From: CAZWCX01 sp964632945
Lineage (GTDB): Bacteria > Planctomycetota > MHYJ01 > WSZJ01 > CAZWCX01
Assembly (NCBI GenBank): GCA_964632945.1
Contig: CAZWCX010000088.1
Coordinates: 1 to 30,881 of the forward strand
Length of the DNA: 30,881 bases
Direction: 5' to 3'
A program made the translations under genes and the position numbers. Each line of letters opens with the position of its first letter. Position 1 is the first letter of the stretch. The notes beneath the pieces are model-generated. The model ran no database searches. It was not told the origin of the DNA and saw only the letters and a list, made by a program, of their open reading frames with translations. This document shows positions 1 through 7,355 of the stretch, piece by piece.

Positions 1-48
1 GGCGGATTTTTCACGAAGCCGCTGGCGCGGCTTCATGAATAATCCGGG
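1..48. mobile_element. Probable end of an insertion sequence at the left edge (hairpin terminus)
   Basis: Bases 3-22 and 27-46 form a 20-bp inverted repeat with two mismatches around a 4-base loop. The outer sequence reads CCCGGATTATTCATGAAGCC on the - strand. This resembles the termini of IS1380-type elements as I remember them, but no transposase is visible. The sequence lies exactly where the downstream ATPase gene loses its 5' part (stop codon at 40-42 in its frame), which fits an insertion that cut that gene. It could also be a repeat unrelated to an IS. Confidence 0.4.
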
Positions 49-2001
49 CTAGTCGACCTGATTGCCGCAGGCTGCGATGCGATTACGCCCGCCGCCTGGG
101 AAGGGGACGAGAGCATCAGCCCTTCTTTTCTAGCTCGGGCGCGCAGGCTCATTGGGGACGCGACGACGACCCTGACCTGGGGCGGCGGCGACACGGTCAC
201 GCGCTGGCTCGATGGCAGGGACGCCAACGGTCCCACATCGTTTCCGCGTGCCCGGTATCTTTCCCAGCTGTTCGTGGAGGAGCTTTGCTCGGCAGGAGGC
301 GTCGCCGATGGCCTCGTCGATGAGATCGAGCGCGTGATCTTCGTGTCACATTCACAGGACGATCGAGAGCAGGCGCTCGATTTCGCCGAGCTGCGCGACC
401 AGCAGACCTCACGCTTCCAGCAGGCGCGCGAGCGTGAAGCCCAGGCGATCTCGGACATCTCGGACCGTATCGCCATCGAGCTCGAAAAAGAGAGCATTGT
501 TGCCCCCCTGGCCACGCAGGTCGGGCAAAAGAAGAAGTTGATCGCCGATCATACGGCGGACCGCGCGAAGCTCGTGGTTAAGGGCACCGAAGCACAGGTA
601 GCCCGACACACCCAGCTCAGTTGTGCGGGGCAGAAGCTTCGCAACAGAATTCAGGACCTCAGGAATCAGCGCCGCACCTTCGTCGCCCTGCAGGACGAGG
701 TTCGCAGCATGCGCGCTACGGGCGCCCCTGAGCTGCTCCGCCAAGCCCAGGCACGGCATGGCAATAGCGGCTTGAACGCTCAGCAGTGGGAGGAATTCCT
801 GCTCATCTACAAGGGTGACGTCGATAAGAGCCTGGCGGCCTACATCGGGTGGGCCGACGGCGAGATCCGCAAGCTCAACGGCGTTCCGCCCACGCCCGGC
901 GATCCGAACGTGGCGCTGATCCCGGACGACGCTGATGTCTCGACAATTTCACTTGCGCTCATCGCCGCCGAGATCACTCGTCTTGAAGCGCTGTTCAGCG
1001 CCGACAAGATTGTCCGCGATCAATATGCGGCACTGACCGGCCGCATTGCGCAGGAGAGCTCCGCCCTACAGGCTCTCGAAATCCGGCTCACCGATGCGCA
1101 GGGCGCCGCAGCCCGCCGAAAGGAGCTTCACACAGAGCGCGATGATACCTACGGTCGCGTTTTTGAGGCGATCATCAACGAGCAGAGCGCACTGGCCGGC
1201 CTCTACGCGCCGCTGATGGCTCGGCTTGCAGCATCATCGGGCACGCTGAAGAAGCTCAGCTTCTCGGTTCGGAGAATCGCCGATGTCAGACAATGGGGCT
1301 CGTTTGCCGAGGAGCAACTTCTCGACCTGCGCAAGACGGGACCCTTCCACGGTCGCGGCTCGCTGATAGACGCCGCGACCATGGCACTAAAAACCGTGTG
1401 GGAGACAGGCTCGGCGGCCGAGGTTCGGACCGCCATGACGACCTTCATGGCCAGATACCTGAAGGAGTTGCTGGCCCATGCGCCCTATGCACCAACGCAG
1501 CAGGCTGGATACCGAGCGTGGTTGAAGCAGTTCGCGCACTGGATCTTCGGGACCGAGCACATCACTGTCCGCTACGAGATCTCCTACGATGGCGTCGATA
1601 TCCGCAACTTATCGCCCGGCACGCGGGGCATTGTTCTGCTGCTGCTCTACCTTGCGCTCGACGATTCAGACGATCGGCCTCTGATCATCGACCAGCCCGA
1701 GGAAAACCTCGATCCGAAGTCTGTTTTCGACGAGCTGGTCCCACTCTTCATCGCCGCGAAAGCGAAGCGCCAGGTGATCATGGTGACGCACAACGCCAAT
1801 CTCGTCATCAACACCGACGCGGATCAGATCATCGTGGCGGAAGCCGGTCCGCATCCGTCAGGCGGCCTGCCGCCGATCAGCTACGTGGCGGGTGGATTGG
1901 AAGACGCCGCGATCCGCAAGGCCGTCTGCGACATCCTTGAAGGAGGTGAAGCCGCCCTCCGCGAGCGCGCGCGACGGCTTCGTGTTCGGCTCGATCGCTA
2001 G
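43..2001 (+). pseudogene. 5'-truncated SMC/TrlF-like ABC ATPase (C-terminal part)
   Basis: The reading frame is open from base 43, after a stop at 40-42, to the stop at 1999-2001. The only plausible internal start is GTG 274, but homologous-looking sequence continues upstream of it, so the N-terminus is missing. What remains is a long helical, probably coiled-coil segment, then an ABC-type signature (LSPGTRG near 1612-1632), a Walker B with following glutamate (LIIDQPEENLDP near 1681-1716) and an H-loop (VTHNANL near 1783-1803). No Walker A is present, so the fragment cannot be a complete ATPase. TrlF-type proteins join an N-terminal PHP domain to such an ATPase and are common in defence islands. 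That family name is my recognition from the RYLSQLFVE..CS stretch and is not certain. Confidence 0.7.
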
Positions 2002-2386
2002 CCTAGTCCAGAGCGAACCACGAGCGGTACGCAGTGCACCGAATCGTACTTTTCATGACCAAGCGTGTCGGTCCACGGCTCCCCTCGACAAAGTCAACCG
2101 ATCTTGCGCCCGCCACGCTTTGCATTGCCGCACAGCACCCCAATCATCCACTCGTGCGTCCGCCGCCCCACCTCACCCCGCGCCACTCCAGCCCTCGCCG
2201 TCTCCTGCGCCTCCCCACAGCGCCCCCCACCCCCTCTCGCCACGCTCTGCAGCGCCACACAGCACCTCAACACACCGCTCGCCGATCCTGCCCCCCGCCG
2301 CAGTACGCGCCAAGCAGTTTCTTGTTGACGAAGTCACCGCCCCACCGCCAAAATCCACGCGTATCCCACGAACCCGCAACAAGATA
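2002..2386. repeat. Gene-free C-rich tract with a degenerate direct repeat
   Basis: No convincing gene lies between the ATPase stop and the next start. From about 2100 to 2310 the + strand is dominated by C and A and is very poor in G. An imperfect repeat about 40 nt long begins at 2112 (GCCACGCTTTGCATTGCC) and again at 2239 (GCCACGCTCTGCAGCGCC), an offset of 127 nt. The complementary strand carries runs of 4-6 G near 2195-2235, so it could form G-quadruplex-like structure. The tract may be a non-coding RNA, a leader or simply decayed sequence. Nothing decides between these. Confidence 0.5.
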
Positions 2387-2400
2387 GAGGAGGGATCCCT

Positions 2401-3111
2401 ATGCGCATGCCACCGGTAGTCATAGCAACGCTCCGCCTCATTGAGACTTACGGCGTCTTCCACGAAGCGCGCCTCATGGCCCACGCCAAGCTCAAAGGCG
2501 CCCCTGAGCGCATCGTCAAGATGCTCGACGTCTGGAGCAAGCTCCTCGGCGTCATGGACAAGCAGGCAGCGGCGATCGGGGCCGCGCGGCGCGACCGGGT
2601 GCGCGCCCGTGCGGCGCTCATCCTCGCCAATCACAACGCTGACCGCATGCTCGGGCGCATGAGTGCGGCCATCGATGCGGACCAGGCCGCCCCGACGAAC
2701 AAGACCGACAAGAAGAAAATCCTGCGCACGAACCCGAGCGACGTCGCCCGACTGCCGTACACCGAACAGATCGGCGCAATGCGGTCCATGGCCAAAGAGA
2801 TCGCCGATTCCTCGCTCGTCACTGCGAAGAGCCTGGTGAAGGAATTCGGCGAGTCGGCCGACGCACTCGAAGCGGCTCTCAAGGCCTATGCCGAGGCGCG
2901 ACGCCTCCAGACCGACGCCCGGGAGAAGGGCGAGGACCTCGAGCTCGACTTCCGCCACGTGTACAACGGTAACTATGGCGGACTGCGCGAGCTGTACAAG
3001 GAGGACGTCGCCTTCGTCGAGACCTTCTTCTACAAGGAAGACCGTCAGGATCGCGACGACGACGCCGCGGCCGGCCCGAAAGGCGAGGGAACCGAGCCCA
3101 AGACCGCGTAG
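2401..3111 (+). CDS. Unknown helical protein, 236 aa
   Basis: The start is ATG 2401, behind a strong Shine-Dalgarno stretch (GAGGAGGGA, 2387-2395). The protein is rich in Ala, Lys, Arg and Glu and looks almost wholly alpha-helical. It has no signal peptide or membrane segment and ends in an acidic, Asp-rich tail. I recognise no domain. The coding quality is good, with third positions mostly G or C. It is followed 48 nt later by the nuclease-like gene on the same strand, so the two may be co-transcribed. Its position between a truncated ATPase and a nuclease suggests a defence role, but that is inference from location only. Confidence 0.8.
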   Translation: MRMPPVVIATLRLIETYGVFHEARLMAHAKLKGAPERIVKMLDVWSKLLGVMDKQAAAIGAARRDRVRARAALILANHNADRMLGRMSAAIDADQAAPTNKTDKKKILRTNPSDVARLPYTEQIGAMRSMAKEIADSSLVTAKSLVKEFGESADALEAALKAYAEARRLQTDAREKGEDLELDFRHVYNGNYGGLRELYKEDVAFVETFFYKEDRQDRDDDAAAGPKGEGTEPKTA

Positions 3112-3159
3112 TCGCCGGCTCCGATGCCCGCCACGATCCCCGCGACGCAGGGGTTCCGG

Positions 3160-4140
3160 ATGGCAGGATACAACCCGGGTTCGGGCCGAAGAGCTGCGGA
3201 GGGCAGGTTGGGCGACATCCGATACGCGCTGGTGTCCGGCGAGTTCCTCCTCCACGAGGACGCCGCCGGCCGCCGGCGCGGATTCGAACCGGATGGCGAT
3301 TCCCTCGCCTTCCGTCCGGCGCGTGCGGATCTTCTGCGCGCTTTGGGGACCCCTCCACGAGATGCCGAGTTCCAGCGCACGGGCCGAGTCCAGATCCGTC
3401 TCGAGGGAATCGATGCGCTCGAACTCCACTATCGCGGCAGCCACCAGCAGCGCCCCCAGTGCTTGCGCGCGCGCGACCATCTGCTCGATCTGCTGGGATT
3501 CGCCGACGTCGTCTTCGAGCGCCCGAAGGCGACCCGCGGCTTGCCGCTCCGCGTCCGTCAGGCGCGTCCGCACCCCATGCGCGGGTACATCTTCACACGG
3601 CAGATCGACCCGAACGGCCGCCCCGTCGCATTCGCGTTCGCCGGGCCGGCAGGGATCCCCGACGGCCCCGGGGTTCGGCTCACCGCGCAGCGGGCCGGCC
3701 GCAGCGTGAATGCGCGCCTGCTCGCAGCCGGTCAAGCCTACCCCGCCTTCTACCGTACTTTACCGGGCAACTTGCGGGCGATGCTGGCCCGGCGAGTCGA
3801 GCGCGCCCGGGCCGCTCGCCTGGGTGTCTGGAGCGTGGACAAGACGACGACGGGCGTGAGCATCCAGGACGCACGCACCCTGACCCGCGCGGCTATCTGG
3901 CCCAAGCTGTACCGAAGGCTCGTCGATTACTTGCGGGCCCCGCTGGACAAGACGTCCGATGGGAGGGCGGGTTTCCTGGGCTGGCTGCGCGATCGTCGGT
4001 TCGACTCGCGGGACGATGAACTGATCGTGGTGGACCGGCGGACGGAGCGCGCCGCACGGCTCAGCGACCTGCTCGAGGTGCGCGCGCGCAGGGTGCGGAT
4101 GCGCGTTGACCCGGGCGGGGTGGTGTTGTCGCCGAGGTAA
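3160..4140 (+). CDS. Staphylococcal-nuclease-like (SNase/thermonuclease fold) protein
   Basis: About 326 aa. ATG 3160 has AGGGG at 3149-3153 with a 6-nt spacer. ATG 3124 in the same frame has no such site, so 3160 is preferred. The SNase signature elements appear in order: DGDS (residues 45-48), RLEGIDALE (80-88), NGRPVAFAF (153-161), then the VNARLLAAGQAY...ARAARLGVW block. Asp47, Arg80, Asp85, Glu88 and Arg154 match the calcium-binding and catalytic residues of staphylococcal nuclease (D21, R35, D40, E43, R87). An active phosphodiesterase acting on DNA or RNA is therefore plausible. A C-terminal extension of roughly 95 residues is rich in Arg and Asp. No signal peptide is visible, so it probably acts inside the cell, unlike the classical secreted enzyme. 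It is most likely an effector or accessory nuclease of the island. Confidence 0.72.
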   Translation: MAGYNPGSGRRAAEGRLGDIRYALVSGEFLLHEDAAGRRRGFEPDGDSLAFRPARADLLRALGTPPRDAEFQRTGRVQIRLEGIDALELHYRGSHQQRPQCLRARDHLLDLLGFADVVFERPKATRGLPLRVRQARPHPMRGYIFTRQIDPNGRPVAFAFAGPAGIPDGPGVRLTAQRAGRSVNARLLAAGQAYPAFYRTLPGNLRAMLARRVERARAARLGVWSVDKTTTGVSIQDARTLTRAAIWPKLYRRLVDYLRAPLDKTSDGRAGFLGWLRDRRFDSRDDELIVVDRRTERAARLSDLLEVRARRVRMRVDPGGVVLSPR

Positions 4141-4171
4141 TGGCGGTCGGGTTGTTCGTGAGGACGCGTGC

Positions 4172-4489
4172 ATGGGCCATGCGACGAATGCGATTCAGCC
4201 TGCTGGCTACTGGTACTACGTAAACCATGTCCCGGGCGGCCGCACCGCCGACGGCAAGCGCACTCGGTACGCCCGACTTCATGTCGCGACGTGCGGCTGG
4301 TGCAACGATGGAGTAGGCATCCGAGCAACCCGGAATGAACGCGAGAACGCGTGGCACGGGCGCTTCCGCGATGAGCGCGAGGCCAGGAAGCACTTCAAGA
4401 TTCTGCCGACCCGCTTGCCGCATGCGTACGCTTGGTGGGTGTGCGATTGCTGCACGCGGGAGGGCACAGGCGGAGTGGGTTCGCGATGA
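4172..4489 (+). CDS. Small four-cysteine (zinc-ribbon-like) protein upstream of DarT
   Basis: 105 aa. ATG 4172 has AGGA at 4161-4164 in front of it. Two cysteine pairs, CGWC and CDCC, lie about 55 residues apart, and aromatic residues surround them (YWYYVNHV, AYAWWV). This fits a small treble-clef or zinc-ribbon fold. The stop TGA (4487-4489) overlaps the DarT start ATG (4486) in an ATGA junction, so the two genes are probably translationally coupled. I do not recognise a named family. The coupling suggests either a third component of the DarTG locus or a small regulator. DarTG systems are usually described as two genes. Confidence 0.6.
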   Translation: MGHATNAIQPAGYWYYVNHVPGGRTADGKRTRYARLHVATCGWCNDGVGIRATRNERENAWHGRFRDEREARKHFKILPTRLPHAYAWWVCDCCTREGTGGVGSR

Positions 4490-5133
4490 AGGTCCCCCGT
4501 CCGACCTTCATCTACCGCATCATGCACCTCGACAATCTCGCTCTGTGTTTGCGCCGCGGGATGTTGCATGCGCCCAAGCACGTTCCGAAGGACGGCGAGA
4601 CCTACCGGGCGATCCACAACGAGGAGATCTCTCAACGGCGCGCGGTCCGCAAGATCCCGTGTGGTCCGCGCGGCGTCCTGCATGACTACGTCTGCTTCTA
4701 CCTCGGCCGCCGTCCGCCCATGTTGCTCCAGCTTTCCTCGGGCCAGGTGAAAGGGTACGATGAGGGACAGGAGCCGATCATCTACCTCGTCTCCTCGGTC
4801 CAGACGATCACGAAGGCCGGCCTGCGATTCGTCTTCTCGGACGGCCACGGCATCGCGAACTTCACCGGTTGGTTCGACGACGTGAGCAAACTCGCCGAAG
4901 TCGATTGGGACGTCATGGACGCGGTCTATTGGAACGACACGATCGATGATCCCGACCGGCAACGGCGCAGGCAGGCCGAGTTCCTCGTTCACCGCAAGTG
5001 TTCTTGGGAGCACATCCACGAAATCGTCGTGATCGATGCCAAGGTGAAAAAGCGCGTGAACGCAATCCTCGCGCAGTTCGATCGCGCACTGCACCGACCG
5101 GTTCGCGTCGAACAGGATTGGTACTACGATTGA
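4486..5133 (+). CDS. darT: DarT-type DNA ADP-ribosyltransferase toxin (DUF4433)
   Basis: 215 aa, the normal length for DarT. DarT uses NAD+ to attach ADP-ribose to thymine or guanine in single-stranded DNA, blocking replication, and it can act as an anti-phage toxin. Visible family marks are the N-terminal TFIYRIMHLDNL block, Arg51/Arg52, the HDYVCFYLGRRPPML block (residues 66-80), the FSDGHGIANF block, and RQAEFLVH with Glu165 in the place of the catalytic glutamate. The start overlaps the stop of the small cysteine gene. The macro-domain antitoxin gene begins 13 nt after its stop, which is the expected darTG order. All key residues look present, so the toxin is probably active. Confidence 0.9.
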   Translation: MKVPRPTFIYRIMHLDNLALCLRRGMLHAPKHVPKDGETYRAIHNEEISQRRAVRKIPCGPRGVLHDYVCFYLGRRPPMLLQLSSGQVKGYDEGQEPIIYLVSSVQTITKAGLRFVFSDGHGIANFTGWFDDVSKLAEVDWDVMDAVYWNDTIDDPDRQRRRQAEFLVHRKCSWEHIHEIVVIDAKVKKRVNAILAQFDRALHRPVRVEQDWYYD

Positions 5134-5146
5134 GCGGAGTCGTTCC

Positions 5147-6598
5147 GTGATCGAAGCGGCAACCGGCAACCTGCTGACCTCCGACGTGGAGGCGCTGGTC
5201 AACTCCGTGAACTGCGAGGGGTTCATGGGGAAGGGGCTTGCGCTGCAATTCAAGCAGGCATTCCCGGAGAACTTCCGCGCATACCAGAACGCCTGCCGGC
5301 GCGGCGAGGTCCAACCGGGACGGATGTTCGTCCACGAGACCGGGCGAATGGTGAATCCACGCTGGATCGTCAACTTCCCGACCAAGCGCACGTGGCGCGG
5401 CAGCTCGCGCCTGGAGGACATCGAAACCGGGCTGGGGGATCTGGTTGCGCTCGTGCGAACCAAGCACATCTCCTCGATCGCCATCCCGCCTCTCGGGTGC
5501 GGGCTGGGTGGTCTTCGCTGGGAGCGCGTCCGTCCGGCAATCGAGAGGGCATTCGCGCCGATCGAGGATGTGCGGGTGCTCTTGTTCGCCCCGCAGGACG
5601 CGCCCGAGCCTCGCGCGATGCCCATCGGCACGGAGCGGCCGGGCCTGACGGTTCCGCGCGCGCTATTCATCCGGCTCATGGGGAAGTATCGCGAACTCGA
5701 CTACCGCCTGACGCTGCTCGAAATCCAGAAGCTGGCGTACTTCCTCCAGGAGTCCGAACAGCCGCTGAAGCTCGAGTACGTCAAGCACCTCTACGGTCCG
5801 TACGCGGACAATCTGAACAAAGTGATCGAGCTACTCGAGGGGCATTACGTCCGCGGGTACACGGGGTCGCGGAAACCGGATGTTCCGATCGAGCTGCTGC
5901 CGGGTGCACTCGAGGAGGCTGAAGGGTATCTCGCCGGCCATGACCAGGAAGCCACGCGGCTCGACCGGGTAGCGCGGCTGATTGACGGCTTCGAGACTCC
6001 GTACGGCTTGGAAATGCTGTCGTCCCTGCACTGGGTGGCCGCACATGACGATCCGCCGGCGCGGAGCGCCGATGAAGCGGTGGAACGCGTACGTGGCTGG
6101 ACTACGCGGAAGCGCGGACTCTTCCGGCCCCAGCACCTGAAGGTCGCGTGGGAAAGACTCGAGGAGCAAGGTTGGGTGCCGGCCAGGTCCCGCGGGCACG
6201 GATCTTCTGGCCTCGCCGAAGGAGGACCACGTGAGGCACAGACCACGCCGGATCGCGCGGGTACGAGCAGTTCGCCGGAGAGAACCGCTGGCAGCGAAGA
6301 CTTGGATGCCTCGCTGTCCGAGGAAGCTCGCAGCTTCATCGCGGCACATGGGCTGGAGCATGCGTTGCGCGAGAACATCGAGTTGGCCAGGGCCTGTTTC
6401 CGGTACAAGGAGCGGCCGTCGGTTGCTCGCATGTGCGACCCCGAGTGGGGTGACGAGTGGGTCGTTCTCGAAGTGCGCGCCCTGGGAGATGTCGAGGAGG
6501 TGAAGGCAGCCTACAGGCGATACATCGAGGCCCTGGCCCGATCCGAGCGCTTCGCGGCGCGGTCGCAGATCCGGCTGTCGATCGACGTGGTGGAGTAG
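5147..6598 (+). CDS. darG: DarG macro-domain antitoxin with an added C-terminal HEPN-partner-like domain
   Basis: 483 aa from GTG 5147, clearly longer than usual DarG proteins (about 350 aa). Residues 1-155 are a macrodomain (GNLLTSDVEALVNSVN, FMGKG, NFPTK with Lys80, PPLGCGLGGL). In DarG this domain removes ADP-ribose from DNA, and Lys80 matches the residue described as catalytic. Residues 167-343 are the usual DarG C-terminal part, which binds DarT. A Ser/Gly/Pro-rich linker follows (about 344-386). Residues 387-483 (LSEEARSFIAAHGLE...RLSIDVVE) resemble small proteins usually encoded as a separate gene just before a HEPN gene. Here the HEPN gene starts 3 nt downstream. The added domain may hold the HEPN protein in check, giving one antitoxin for two toxins. 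That function is inference. The linker contains a relic-like start site (6219-6233). Confidence 0.85.
   Translation: MIEAATGNLLTSDVEALVNSVNCEGFMGKGLALQFKQAFPENFRAYQNACRRGEVQPGRMFVHETGRMVNPRWIVNFPTKRTWRGSSRLEDIETGLGDLVALVRTKHISSIAIPPLGCGLGGLRWERVRPAIERAFAPIEDVRVLLFAPQDAPEPRAMPIGTERPGLTVPRALFIRLMGKYRELDYRLTLLEIQKLAYFLQESEQPLKLEYVKHLYGPYADNLNKVIELLEGHYVRGYTGSRKPDVPIELLPGALEEAEGYLAGHDQEATRLDRVARLIDGFETPYGLEMLSSLHWVAAHDDPPARSADEAVERVRGWTTRKRGLFRPQHLKVAWERLEEQGWVPARSRGHGSSGLAEGGPREAQTTPDRAGTSSSPERTAGSEDLDASLSEEARSFIAAHGLEHALRENIELARACFRYKERPSVARMCDPEWGDEWVVLEVRALGDVEEVKAAYRRYIEALARSERFAARSQIRLSIDVVE
6219..6233 (+). promoter_or_regulatory. Strong Shine-Dalgarno plus GTG inside the darG linker, out of frame
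   Basis: AAGGAGG (6219-6225), a 5-nt spacer and GTG (6231-6233) make a near-ideal initiation site inside the linker of the fused darG. The GTG opens a different frame (6231-6503) from the conserved C-terminal domain. It looks like the old start of a once separate gene that a frameshift joined to darG, or a sign of an indel error in the assembly. Confidence 0.45.
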
Positions 6599-6601
6599 CG
6601 G

Positions 6602-7045
6602 ATGGATCCGCGCGAATTCCAGCGGTTGGCGGGCATCCTGGCGGCGAAGAACGGCGCAAGTCCAGCGCAGTGCCGGACGGCGATTTCGCGGACCTACTAC
6701 GCCACGTTTCATGTGGCGCTGGAGGCGATGGACGAGCTCGGGATTCGCGTCCCACGCGGACCACGCGCGCACACGGAACTGCAGTCGACCTGGAGCGACA
6801 TCGACCATCCGAAGGCCAGGGAGATCGGCGCCAGCCTGGGCGATCTGCACTCGAAGCGCATATCCGCTGACTATCGGCTTCCCGAGAACGGCTGCGAGCA
6901 GGTATTCACGGCGCGGGTCTACGTGGAATTGGGAAGCGCATTGTTGTCGTCGATTGCCCAGGTACGGATGGATCCCACCCGGGGGGAACTGGTAGAGGCG
7001 ATTCGGAAGCGGGCGCAGGCGAGGGAGCGCGAAGGGGGTGCGTAG
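6602..7045 (+). CDS. HEPN-domain protein, likely toxin partner of the DarG fusion tail
   Basis: 147 aa, ATG 6602, 3 nt after the darG stop. The N-terminal half has the HEPN-type helices with a typical SRTYYATFHVAL block (residues 29-40), which includes an R-x6-H spacing (Arg30, His37). It is followed by LHSKRISADYRL (82-93), also typical of small stand-alone HEPN proteins. HEPN proteins in toxin-antitoxin pairs are often RNases or serve as platforms for modification of the toxin. No nucleotidyltransferase (MNT) partner is present. The nearest partner is the C-terminal domain fused to DarG. Activity as an RNase is inferred, since the strict RNxxxH form of the motif is not seen. Confidence 0.75.
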   Translation: MDPREFQRLAGILAAKNGASPAQCRTAISRTYYATFHVALEAMDELGIRVPRGPRAHTELQSTWSDIDHPKAREIGASLGDLHSKRISADYRLPENGCEQVFTARVYVELGSALLSSIAQVRMDPTRGELVEAIRKRAQAREREGGA

Positions 7046-7139
7046 CTCGCGGGCCGTTGAACTCCGCGTGCAGGCCCGTCTTGAGCGGTGGATCGGAGAA
7101 GTGGACATTCCAGGCGTGCGCGAGTTTCTACCTTGGATC
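7046..7139. other. Short intergenic gap, possible internal transcription break
   Basis: Between the HEPN gene and the next Shine-Dalgarno site I see no gene, terminator-like hairpin with a T-run, or clear promoter. An ATG at 7088 is in frame with the small gene that follows, but it lacks a ribosome-binding site. Confidence 0.4.
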
Positions 7140-7150
7140 AGGAGGTCTGC

Positions 7151-7318
7151 ATGGCTAGCAAGCTGTCGATCAAGAGTGTGATATCGGTGTCCGAAGTGGA
7201 GCCCGCGATCTTCGAGATCGTGCTTCTGGAGGAGAGCGGACAGGAGGTCAGACTTCGAGTCAACGTCTTCGCCCTTCAGGATCTCAATCGGAGGATGACG
7301 CCCTACATGGGTTCATAG
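7151..7318 (+). CDS. Small unknown protein, 55 aa
   Basis: A perfect AGGAGG (7140-7145) sits 5 nt before ATG 7151 and fixes this start rather than the upstream ATG 7088. The product has the alternating pattern of a small beta-sheet protein (FEIVLLEESGQEVRLRVNVFAL) and a short polar C-terminus. No membrane segment or known domain is recognised. It lies between the DarTG/HEPN group and the methyltransferase module. It could be a small antitoxin-like or regulatory component for the gene that follows, but this is a guess from position. Confidence 0.6.
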   Translation: MASKLSIKSVISVSEVEPAIFEIVLLEESGQEVRLRVNVFALQDLNRRMTPYMGS

Positions 7319-7355
7319 GACGCTTCGGAGACAGCCCATTGAAGGTCTTCCCGTA

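Noticed and set aside
2100..2310. CRISPR array
   Set aside because: The repeats are imperfect, only two units are seen, spacing is irregular, and no cas gene is present.
1892..2419. Overlapping open frames in the C-rich tract
   Set aside because: The products are Pro/Ser/Ala-rich low complexity in three frames at once, with no ribosome-binding sites. They reflect base composition.
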